From the NCBI GenBank assembly GCA_038323025.1, contig JBBQGL010000118.1, positions 1 through 13,407 on the forward strand: a stretch of 13,407 bases of DNA, given 5' to 3'. The DNA is from JAFKKF01 sp038323025. Its GTDB lineage: Bacteria > Pseudomonadota > Alphaproteobacteria > Rhizobiales > Kaistiaceae. Under the pieces are notes generated by a model. The model saw only the letters and a list, made by a program, of their open reading frames with translations. It was not told where the DNA came from and made no database searches. The position numbers and the translations under genes were made by a program. Positions 1 through 6,162 of this stretch are shown here, one piece after another. Positions within the stretch are counted from its first letter, which is position 1. Every line of letters begins with the position of its first letter.

Positions 1-173
1 GTATCGTCGGTCATGGCGGGTGTGGCCGGCTCGATGGGGCGGACAGGGTTGGCTTCAACAACCGAATCCTACGCCATATCAATTGCTTAGACTACATCCG
101 CCATCCCCTCAGACGGGCCATCATGAATAAGACGGGCTAGAACCGGGCAATCCTCCTCGCGAATCCGGTCATC

Positions 174-713
174 ATGCGCAAGACACTCTTCCTCGCCCTC
201 GGCACGGCGCTCGTGCTCTCTGCCTGCACGGGCGTCGATCCGACGCGGATGCTGGTCCCGCATCCGGCCGTGGACCGGCCGGCGACGGTCGATCCGGCGA
301 CCGCTCTCCTCCTCGTCAATGCCTTCCGGCAAGGCAAGGGACTCCCGGCACTTACCCTCGATCCCAAGCTGACGGCGATCGCGGCGAGCCACGCCCGCGC
401 CATGGCGGCGGCGGACAAGCTCGAGCACGTGCTGCCCGGCGAGGGCAGCTTCTCTGCCCGGCTGGCGGCGGGCGGCTACGATGCCCTCACCGCAGCCGAG
501 AATATCGGCATGGGCTATCACAACATAAACGAAGCCTTCTCCGGCTGGCGGCAATCGCCGCATCACCGCGACAACATGCTGAGGAAGGGCGTAACCCAAA
601 TGGGAATCGCCGTCGCCTATTCGCCGTCGAGCAAGTTCCGCGACTACTGGGCAATGGTCCTCGCCGCGCCGGCAACCGATAAGCCCGGCGGGCCGGCGGC
701 GAGCGCCCGATAG
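174..713 (+). CDS. CAP-domain (SCP/PR-1-like) lipoprotein
   Basis: Predicted 179-residue lipoprotein with one CAP domain. The N-terminus is a lipoprotein signal: two basic residues, a hydrophobic stretch, then the lipobox LSAC with the lipidated cysteine at residue 18, so the mature protein should sit on the periplasmic side of a membrane. The CAP domain covers about residues 43-165. It shows SHARAMAAADKLEH (72-85), AENIGMGY (108-115), GWRQSPHHRDNML (124-136) and YWAMVLA (158-164). H85, E109, E120 and H131 fit the family's paired His/Glu cavity residues, and the arrangement is that of bacterial 'SCP-like extracellular' proteins. Known members bind lipids or act in secretion, but the substrate here is unknown. 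No strong Shine-Dalgarno precedes the ATG. The stop codon abuts the ATG of the acyl-CoA synthetase gene, which suggests co-transcription and translational coupling. Family is confident; function is not. Confidence 0.9.
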   Translation: MRKTLFLALGTALVLSACTGVDPTRMLVPHPAVDRPATVDPATALLLVNAFRQGKGLPALTLDPKLTAIAASHARAMAAADKLEHVLPGEGSFSARLAAGGYDALTAAENIGMGYHNINEAFSGWRQSPHHRDNMLRKGVTQMGIAVAYSPSSKFRDYWAMVLAAPATDKPGGPAASAR

Positions 714-2339
714 ATGAGCGGCGAGGCGGGCGCCTACGAGCGGCTAGTCGCCTCCTTCCGCTGGTCGATACCGGCGCGGTTCAACATAGCTCTTGCCTGC
801 TGCGACCAGTGGGCGATCCGCGATCCCGGTCGGGCCGCCCTGATCCGTATCGGCGAGCGTGGCGAGGCGGTCGCGACCACCTTCGCCGCCCTGAAGGACC
901 GTTCGGACCGGCTGGCGCAGGCGCTTCGTCGCCGCGGCGTGGCGCGTGGCGACCGGGTGGCGATCCTCCTGCCGCAATCCGTCGACACCGTGGCCGGGCA
1001 CTTCGCCGCCTACAAGCTCGGGGCCATCGCGGTACCGCTTGCAGCGCTGTTCGGCAGCGATGCCCTCCGCTACCGGCTGGCGACGGCGGGGGCGAGGGCG
1101 ATCCTCACCAACGCCGACGGCGCCGCCAGGATCGCCGGCATCCGCGAAGCCTTGCCGGACCTCGAAACGGTCCTCTCGGTCGATGGCGCCGGCGGTGCCG
1201 AGGATATGGGCGCAGCCGTCGCGCAGGAGAACGGATCCTTCACCGCCGAGGACACCGGGCCAGACGATCCCGCGCTGATGATCTTCACCTCGGGCACGAC
1301 CGGTCCGCCGAAGGGGGCGCTGCACGGCCATCGCGTTCTGCTCGGCCACCTTCCCGGATTTGTCTTCACCCACGCAGGGTTTCCCGCTGCCGGGGACCGC
1401 GCCTGGACGCCGTCCGACTGGGCATGGGCGGGCGGACTGCTCAATCTTCTGCTGCCGAGCCTCTATCACGGCGTGCCCGTGGTGTTCGGGCCGTTTCGGC
1501 CTTTCGACCCGGAGGCGGCGCTGGCGCTGATGGCCGGGGCGGGCGTGACGCGTGCCTTCCTGCCGCCGACGGCGTTGAAGATGATGCGGGGCGTCGAGCG
1601 GCCGCGGGAGCGCCATTCGCTGCACCTCGCCAGCATCGGCTCGGCAGGGGAGAGTCTCGGCCGCGAGACCTTTGAATGGGCCGAGGGCGGGCTCGGTCTT
1701 CCGGTCAACGAGTTCTACGGGCAGACCGAGGGCAATTACGTGCTCGGCTCGTCGGCCGCGCTCGGCGTCAGCCGGGCCGGCGCCATCGGCAAGCCGATCC
1801 CCGGCCATCATGTCGCGGTGATCGACGACGACGGCAGGGAGGCGGCCCCGGAAACGCCCGGGCAGATCGCGATCCGCCGGCCCGACCCGACCCTCTTCCT
1901 CGGCTACTGGAACGACCCGGGGGCGACGGCGGAGAAATTCCTAGGCGACTGGATGCTTACCGGCGATCTCGCCGTCCGCGACAGCGACGGCTATGTGCGC
2001 TTCGTCGGCCGGAACGACGACATCATCACCTCGGCCGGCTACCGCATCGGGCCGGCGGAGGTCGAGGACTGCCTGCTTGCCCATCCGGCCGTCGCGCTCG
2101 CCGCCGCCGTCGGCAAGCCGGATCGGCTACGCACGGAAATCGTCAAGGCCTATGTCGTGCTCAAACCCGGAATTGAAGCGACGGACCGGCTCGCCGCCGA
2201 ACTGCGTCTGTTCGTGCGCGCGCGCCTGTCGGCGGCGGAGTACCCGCGCGAGATCGCGTTCGTGAAATCGCTGCCGATGACGACTACCGGCAAGGTCATC
2301 CGCCGCGAACTGCGGGAGCGAGCGGCGCGGGAGGGCTGA
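714..2339 (+). CDS. AMP-forming acyl-CoA synthetase (medium-chain/ACSM-like ANL enzyme)
   Basis: A 541-residue ANL-superfamily adenylating enzyme. It should activate a carboxylic acid with ATP to an acyl-adenylate and transfer the acyl group to CoA in the cytoplasm. The phosphate-binding loop is IFTSGTTGPPK (190-200), the A5 motif is YGQTEG (335-340), and the ribose-binding Asp is D418 in TGDLA. The hinge region is GRNDDIITSAGYRIGPAEVE (432-451), and the catalytic lysine is K527 in TTTGK. The hinge and C-terminal motifs match acetyl-/medium-chain acyl-CoA synthetases (ACSM-type) more than FadD. The length is near the family norm and all key residues are present, so it should be active. The acid substrate cannot be read from sequence. 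Its ATG directly follows the stop of the CAP lipoprotein gene and there is only a weak GGCGAG upstream, so translation is probably coupled. It ends 100 bp before a convergent gene. Confidence 0.93.
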   Translation: MSGEAGAYERLVASFRWSIPARFNIALACCDQWAIRDPGRAALIRIGERGEAVATTFAALKDRSDRLAQALRRRGVARGDRVAILLPQSVDTVAGHFAAYKLGAIAVPLAALFGSDALRYRLATAGARAILTNADGAARIAGIREALPDLETVLSVDGAGGAEDMGAAVAQENGSFTAEDTGPDDPALMIFTSGTTGPPKGALHGHRVLLGHLPGFVFTHAGFPAAGDRAWTPSDWAWAGGLLNLLLPSLYHGVPVVFGPFRPFDPEAALALMAGAGVTRAFLPPTALKMMRGVERPRERHSLHLASIGSAGESLGRETFEWAEGGLGLPVNEFYGQTEGNYVLGSSAALGVSRAGAIGKPIPGHHVAVIDDDGREAAPETPGQIAIRRPDPTLFLGYWNDPGATAEKFLGDWMLTGDLAVRDSDGYVRFVGRNDDIITSAGYRIGPAEVEDCLLAHPAVALAAAVGKPDRLRTEIVKAYVVLKPGIEATDRLAAELRLFVRARLSAAEYPREIAFVKSLPMTTTGKVIRRELRERAAREG

Positions 2340-2439
2340 AGGTGGCGGAAGGCCTAAAGATCGAGGTCGGCTGCGAAATCCCGTCCGCCCCTCCTTTCTT
2401 TGAGGGACAGCATAGTACGATTAAATCTTATCGACGAGT

Positions 2440-3366
2440 CTAGGCCTTGCCTGCGCCGTAGTAGTAATTGGCCTTCTTGCCGAAGAAGAGGGCGCGGAGC
2501 CTGCGGCGCATGCCTTCGCTGCGGCGGAGCGGGCGGACGACCGCCTGTGCCGCGCTGAAGGCGGCGATCTTCATGGCGTCGAGCCTCGGACGGCGACCGG
2601 GGGCAGGCTGGGGCAGGCCCATCTTTCGCAGGACGGCGTTGGCGAAATAGAGCTGGTTCATGCGCAGGTCCCGCGGCGACTTCCAGGTGATCGCCATGGA
2701 AATCGTCCACTCGGGGCCGGTGCGCACCCAGTGCGGCCAGGTGTAGGGCAGGAACACGCCTTCGCCGGGCTCGAAGCGGTTGACCGTCGCCTTCCGCTCG
2801 AAATCCTCGCGGTATTCGTGGTTGCGGTGCTTGCCCGGAAAGGTCTCCAGGTCCTCTTCGGAGACGAGGCTGCGGTCGCGGTTGTCGAAGACGTGCATGA
2901 ACTTCTCGCCGTGCAGGTGGACGAAGAAGTTCTCCTCGTAGTCGATGTGGAAGGGCGTGACGCCGTTGGCCGAGGAGACGAAGATGAAGCCTTGGAAGTC
3001 GGTCATGCCGGCCTTGCCCGGATCGCCGGCGCCGAGCGCAGCGGCGGCATCGGCGAGCGCCGAGCGGATGAGCGCGGCATATTCCGGCACGGTCTCGACG
3101 TTCTTCAGCACCATCCAGGCGCCGGCGGTTTCGATCTGGCGGATGACGTCGGCGGGGGCGAGGTCGATGCCGGGGACCTCGTCGGGTTTCTGGTTGGGCT
3201 GCAGCTTGCCGGAATTGTATTCCAGCCGGTCGCGGTCGAGGCGGGTCGCGAGGTTGGCGAGCGCGTCGAGCGACAGGAGCGGGTGGCCGGCGAGGTGATG
3301 GCGGATGCGGAAGGGCTCGCCCGGAAAGGTCCCCGCGGCGCCGCGATCGATATCGATGAGGCTCAT
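2440..3366 (-). CDS. JmjC/cupin-like 2-oxoglutarate oxygenase (FIH-like)
   Basis: A 308-residue protein with the fold signature of small JmjC Fe(II)/2-oxoglutarate hydroxylases. The segment TPFHIDYEENFFVHLHGEK (137-155) carries the HxD iron ligands H140 and D142, with K155 exactly 15 residues after H140. This is the spacing of the human FIH residues H199, D201 and K214 (K214 binds 2-oxoglutarate). The distal ligand is H212 in LPYTWPHWVRTG, equivalent to FIH H279, followed by a hydrophobic strand TISMAITW. The N-terminal 130 residues and the Arg-rich C-terminal tail (about 275-300) are not recognised. The ATG at 3366 is chosen because AAGGAG lies 8 nt upstream (3375-3380) and the open frame further upstream is antisense to nothing but overlaps the GNAT gene. 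It is the last gene of the flippase-GNAT operon. Annotation pipelines may call it 'cupin-like' or 'transcriptional regulator'; no DNA-binding motif is visible. Family is fairly sure; substrate is unknown. Confidence 0.85.
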   Translation of the reverse strand: MSLIDIDRGAAGTFPGEPFRIRHHLAGHPLLSLDALANLATRLDRDRLEYNSGKLQPNQKPDEVPGIDLAPADVIRQIETAGAWMVLKNVETVPEYAALIRSALADAAAALGAGDPGKAGMTDFQGFIFVSSANGVTPFHIDYEENFFVHLHGEKFMHVFDNRDRSLVSEEDLETFPGKHRNHEYREDFERKATVNRFEPGEGVFLPYTWPHWVRTGPEWTISMAITWKSPRDLRMNQLYFANAVLRKMGLPQPAPGRRPRLDAMKIAAFSAAQAVVRPLRRSEGMRRRLRALFFGKKANYYYGAGKA

Positions 3367-3371
3367 GCGTC

Positions 3372-4574
3372 CTACTCCTTGTCGGGGCGGCGCGCCCACA
3401 GGCGCGCGCGCAGATGACGGGCGAGTTCCCGCCCCCGGGTTTCGGCGCGCAGCGAGGCGAGGCCGAGGGCGTGGAGGGCGGTGGCGCGGAGGCTGCCGGG
3501 CTTCGGGCCGATGACCAGCGTGCCGATGGCAAGGCGATCGGGCCACAGGCGATCGACCATCGGGTGGTCGGCAGAGGCGAGCGAATCGATGCGCTCGATC
3601 CGCCCGTCGGCGAACAGGTGCGACGGCGCTTCCAGCATGACCTGGGCGCCGGGCGAGAAGCGAGCGAAATCCTCCGCATAGGCGATCTTCCAGGTCCACG
3701 CCGTGGCGCCGGAAACGAAGCTCACCAGCATGGCGATGGGACGCCGGTTGAGGCGGATGGAATCGATGCGTGCGCGGCCGTCCTCGGCAGAAGCGCGGAC
3801 CATGGCGCGGGCAAAGGCGAGGGTCGCTTCCGAGGAGACGAGGGCCGAACGATTGCGGCCCTTCCAGCCGGCGGCCTCGAGGACGAGGAATTCCTCGAAG
3901 CGCGCCCGCACCTTGCCGGTCTCGGACGCCGATTCGACAACAACGTCACCGAGATCGGCGAGGCGGCGCAACTGGCGGCCGAATTCCTTGCGGCGGCGGG
4001 CAGGGAGCCGCAGGCGAGAATCGCCGGCGCCGGCGCGAAGGAGCGCGCGCCGGTAGGGGCTGACCACATCCACCGTGCGTTCGGCGCGGACGGCCAGGCG
4101 CTGGAATGCCGCGGCAACCGCGCCTTCCAGCGGCAGGTCCGGCAGTATCAGGCTGCCGCCCGGCGGCGTGACGCGTTCGATGAACGCCGCGATCGCCTCT
4201 TCGGGGTCGGCCGCGTCGATCAGGGGCACGCCGAGGGGGCCGTATTCGTGGCTCCAGACGCGCGCCGCCGGAGCGATGCGGCCGAGCCGGTCGGCGGTCA
4301 CGGGCGCCGCGGCGATCAGGCGGCCATCGGCATTGCGCACCACCGCGAGCCGGACGCCGCTGCGGAGGTGGGTTGCAGCGGGGAGGGCAAAATCGGGATT
4401 GAAGAAGTGGTTGTCCTCGGCCGCACGGGCGGAGAGGTCGGCCCACTCACCGGCGATGGCAGTTGCCTCTCCTATACCGAGAAGGGCGACTCGCGCCCCG
4501 GTGCTCGCAATGTTCGGCGCGACCCGCCGGGAGGCGCGTGCCGGTTCGGCAATACCGAGGCCGAGTTCGGCCAC
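3372..4574 (-). CDS. GNAT-family acyltransferase (CelD/BcsL type, Acetyltransf_6)
   Basis: A 400-residue cytosolic protein of the two-lobed GNAT group annotated as 'CelD/BcsL family acetyltransferase involved in cellulose biosynthesis'. The N-terminal lobe (about 30-180) includes HFFNPDFALP (56-65), a typical substrate-lobe start. The C-terminal lobe (about 190-355) has RRRKEFGRQLRRLADLG (193-209), FEEFLVLEAAGWKGR (226-240), a core strand pair IDSIRLNRRPIAMLVSF, and IAYAEDFARFSPGAQVMLEA (297-316). That last segment is the family's YDEAYARYSPG-like acyl-CoA-binding region. Members usually acylate sugars of exopolysaccharides. The start is GTG, one nucleotide after the flippase stop (TGA-C-GTG), with a GAGG inside the flippase end. 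The stop lies 5 nt before the JmjC start. This spacing argues for one transcript and a shared pathway. The exact acyl donor and acceptor are unknown. Confidence 0.87.
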   Translation of the reverse strand: MAELGLGIAEPARASRRVAPNIASTGARVALLGIGEATAIAGEWADLSARAAEDNHFFNPDFALPAATHLRSGVRLAVVRNADGRLIAAAPVTADRLGRIAPAARVWSHEYGPLGVPLIDAADPEEAIAAFIERVTPPGGSLILPDLPLEGAVAAAFQRLAVRAERTVDVVSPYRRALLRAGAGDSRLRLPARRRKEFGRQLRRLADLGDVVVESASETGKVRARFEEFLVLEAAGWKGRNRSALVSSEATLAFARAMVRASAEDGRARIDSIRLNRRPIAMLVSFVSGATAWTWKIAYAEDFARFSPGAQVMLEAPSHLFADGRIERIDSLASADHPMVDRLWPDRLAIGTLVIGPKPGSLRATALHALGLASLRAETRGRELARHLRARLWARRPDKE

Positions 4575-4575
4575 G

Positions 4576-5961
4576 TCAGCCGGCCTCGACCGTCCGCTTC
4601 GCCGGCCTCAGGACGTCGAGGATCGAACAGCGGATGCCGAGGCGCGTTGCGGTGATGTAGTAGAGCGCGATCGATTCAAGCACGAGCGCACTCGAGGTGG
4701 CGATCGCAGCGCCCATCAGTCCGTAGCGCGGGATCAGCGTGAAGTTGAGCACGACATTGAAGACGAAGGTCGCGGTGTAGACGGCGGCGCAGATCCCCTG
4801 TTGCCCGGCCATGATAAGCAGGCTCTCCGCCGGGCCGATCGCGGCGCGGAAGAGGAGGCCGATGGAGAGGACGAAGAGCAGGATGTAGCCGCTGGCGAAG
4901 GACTGGCCGAAGAGGACGAGGAGCGGCTTGCCGACGAGAAGGAGTACGGCCACCATCGCCAGCGAGGGCCAGAACGTCCAGTGGAGCGTGTCGCGGGTGA
5001 AGGCCTGCAGACGCACGTGGTCGCCGGCGGTGTAGTACTGCGAGAAGCGCTGGGCGCTGCCGGCGCGTACCGCGAACGAGATGAAGTGCACCAGCGCCAA
5101 CGTCTTCACGGTGGCGAAGTAGATGGCCACCTGATCGGGCTCCTGCAGGTAGCCGACGATGATGATGTCGATGTTAGTGAGCAGGTTGAAGAAGCCCTCG
5201 ACGATAAAGATCGGAAGGGCGATGCCAAGCCACATCATCGGGCGGTAGCGGCGCGGCCCGGCCGGCACGACGGCGCGGATGCGCCGGTCGAGCGCGATGA
5301 GCTGGCCGATGGTGGTCAGGTAGGTGGCGACGATGGTGGCGCCCATGGCGGTCACGGCGTTCGGGGCCCAGCCAAGCCTGACGCCCAGCCACATGAACAG
5401 GATGATGAGGACGGGGCGCACGATATAGGTCGGCCAGAGGCCAAGGTCGGCCCAGCTGAAGCCGCGGGCGACGCCTTCGTGGATTTCGGCGACCGCCAGC
5501 ATGGGCAGGGTGATCGCGCCGAGGAAGAGCGGCACCAGGTAATAGCTGGAAAGGTTGTCGCGGAAGAGGTAGAGGCCCAGCCCGCCCATCAGGGCAAAGA
5601 AGGTGGCGGCGACAAAACCCTGGATGCGGCTGCCGACAAGTACGCCGCGGAGCAGCGCCACCTCGTCGCGCTGCTTGTACTCGGGAATGAAACGGACGAC
5701 AGCGGTCTGGATGCCGAGGCAGGCGAGGCCGCCGAGAATGACGGCGCCGACCCAGACGACGACGAAGATGCCGTACTCGAAGTCACCCATCCAGCGGGCG
5801 AGCAGGACCTGACTGACATAGGCGATGACGGCGCTGAAAATGCGCACGCCGAAGGCGACCAGCGCAATGCGCTGCGAAATCGCGCGGTCGTCCTTGCCGG
5901 TAAGCATCGTGCGCACGGCGGTGGTCCACGGCCGGGCAAGGTCGCTCACGCGACCCGTCAT
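4576..5961 (-). CDS. Polysaccharide flippase (Wzx/RfbX-like, MATE/MOP superfamily)
   Basis: A 461-residue integral membrane protein of the polysaccharide-biosynthesis/MOP superfamily. It is almost wholly hydrophobic, with roughly 12-14 predicted membrane segments separated by short Arg/Lys loops. Family-like stretches are LLARWMGDFEYGIF near the first helix and, near the C-terminus, FVFNVVLNFTLIPRYGLMGAAIATSSA. Relatives move undecaprenyl-linked glycan units across the inner membrane. The ATG at 5961 is preferred: GGAG sits 6 nt upstream (5968-5971). An in-frame TTG at 5997, with its own GGAG, would add 12 residues. It is the first gene of a three-gene operon with the GNAT and JmjC proteins, and has its own upstream regulatory region with a CtrA-type box. 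No glycosyltransferase or polymerase is adjacent, so the substrate glycan is not evident. Confidence 0.9.
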   Translation of the reverse strand: MTGRVSDLARPWTTAVRTMLTGKDDRAISQRIALVAFGVRIFSAVIAYVSQVLLARWMGDFEYGIFVVVWVGAVILGGLACLGIQTAVVRFIPEYKQRDEVALLRGVLVGSRIQGFVAATFFALMGGLGLYLFRDNLSSYYLVPLFLGAITLPMLAVAEIHEGVARGFSWADLGLWPTYIVRPVLIILFMWLGVRLGWAPNAVTAMGATIVATYLTTIGQLIALDRRIRAVVPAGPRRYRPMMWLGIALPIFIVEGFFNLLTNIDIIIVGYLQEPDQVAIYFATVKTLALVHFISFAVRAGSAQRFSQYYTAGDHVRLQAFTRDTLHWTFWPSLAMVAVLLLVGKPLLVLFGQSFASGYILLFVLSIGLLFRAAIGPAESLLIMAGQQGICAAVYTATFVFNVVLNFTLIPRYGLMGAAIATSSALVLESIALYYITATRLGIRCSILDVLRPAKRTVEAG

Positions 5962-6042
5962 GGAACGCTCCGCGGTATCGCTGATGGTGCTGCGCAAATC
6001 TGGTCTCTCCGACGCGTGCTTTCCGAAAGGTAACGATCCGGG

Positions 6043-6056
6043 GCTTCATTTGAAGC
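6043..6056. repeat. Short inverted repeat in the flippase leader
   Basis: GCTTCA-TT-TGAAGC is a perfect 6-bp dyad with a 2-nt centre, located in the predicted 5' leader of the flippase operon. It could be an operator half-site pair; a 2-nt loop is too tight for a stable RNA hairpin unless the inner pairs open. No regulator is identified. Confidence 0.4.
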
Positions 6057-6082
6057 AACCGGATTGAACCGCTGGATTATCA

Positions 6083-6112
6083 ATAGTATTTGAGGCTTGA
6101 ATGTACAGTTAA
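6083..6112 (-). promoter_or_regulatory. Candidate sigma-70-type promoter of the flippase operon
   Basis: On the minus strand a -35-like TTAACT (6112-6107) and a -10-like TACTAT (6088-6083) are separated by 18 nt. Transcription would start near 6076 and leave a leader of about 115 nt before the ATG at 5961. The -35 overlaps the CtrA-type box, so CtrA could activate or repress here. The match is by eye only. Confidence 0.35.
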
Positions 6113-6123
6113 CGAATAGTTAA
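6109..6123. promoter_or_regulatory. CtrA-type box TTAA-N7-TTAA
   Basis: The sequence TTAACGAATAGTTAAC (6109-6124) is a perfect match to the alphaproteobacterial CtrA consensus TTAA-N7-TTAA, with the trailing C also matching. A further TTAAC lies at 6138-6142. The box is about 150 nt upstream of the flippase ATG and overlaps the proposed -35 element, a common arrangement at CtrA-controlled promoters. Direct evidence is only the sequence match; control by CtrA is inference. Confidence 0.5.
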
Positions 6124-6162
6124 CAAGCGAATGAAGGTTAACTTCTAACGATCAGAAACTTA

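Larger units (their letters stand above)
5998..6162. promoter_or_regulatory. AT-rich upstream region of the flippase operon
   Basis: A gene-free stretch of about 165 bp, markedly AT-rich from about 6061 against a GC-rich background. It holds three GTTAAC words (6108-6113, 6119-6124, 6137-6142), a candidate minus-strand promoter and a small dyad at 6043-6056. It separates two genes on the same strand, which supports independent transcription of the flippase operon. No terminator of the FATP-type gene, which ends at 6163, is obvious. Confidence 0.6.

Noticed and set aside
1..173. Possible partial genes at the left edge: plus-strand frame 1 open to a TAG at 88-90, and a minus-strand ATG at 14 running off the window.
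   Set aside because: Only 29 and 4 complete codons are visible, other frames are open as well, and no peptide is recognised. This stretch is left unassigned.
2340..2439. Possible terminator between the convergent acyl-CoA synthetase and JmjC genes (CCCTC and GAGGG around 2388-2409).
   Set aside because: Only 5 bp of stem with an 8-nt loop and no T-run; too weak to call.
2354..3699. Longer minus-strand frames over the JmjC gene (to 3679 and 3699).
   Set aside because: The frame ending at 2440 is right, but residues upstream of the ATG at 3366 overlap the GNAT gene, are Arg/Pro-rich and not family-like. The frame ending at 2354 is an Arg/Pro-rich shadow.
4075..6033. A 652-codon open frame on the plus strand opposite the flippase and GNAT genes.
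   Set aside because: It is rich in Asp, Glu, Arg, His and Gly with no recognisable domain, as expected from the antisense of GC-rich membrane-protein codons. The minus-strand frame encodes clear conserved proteins.
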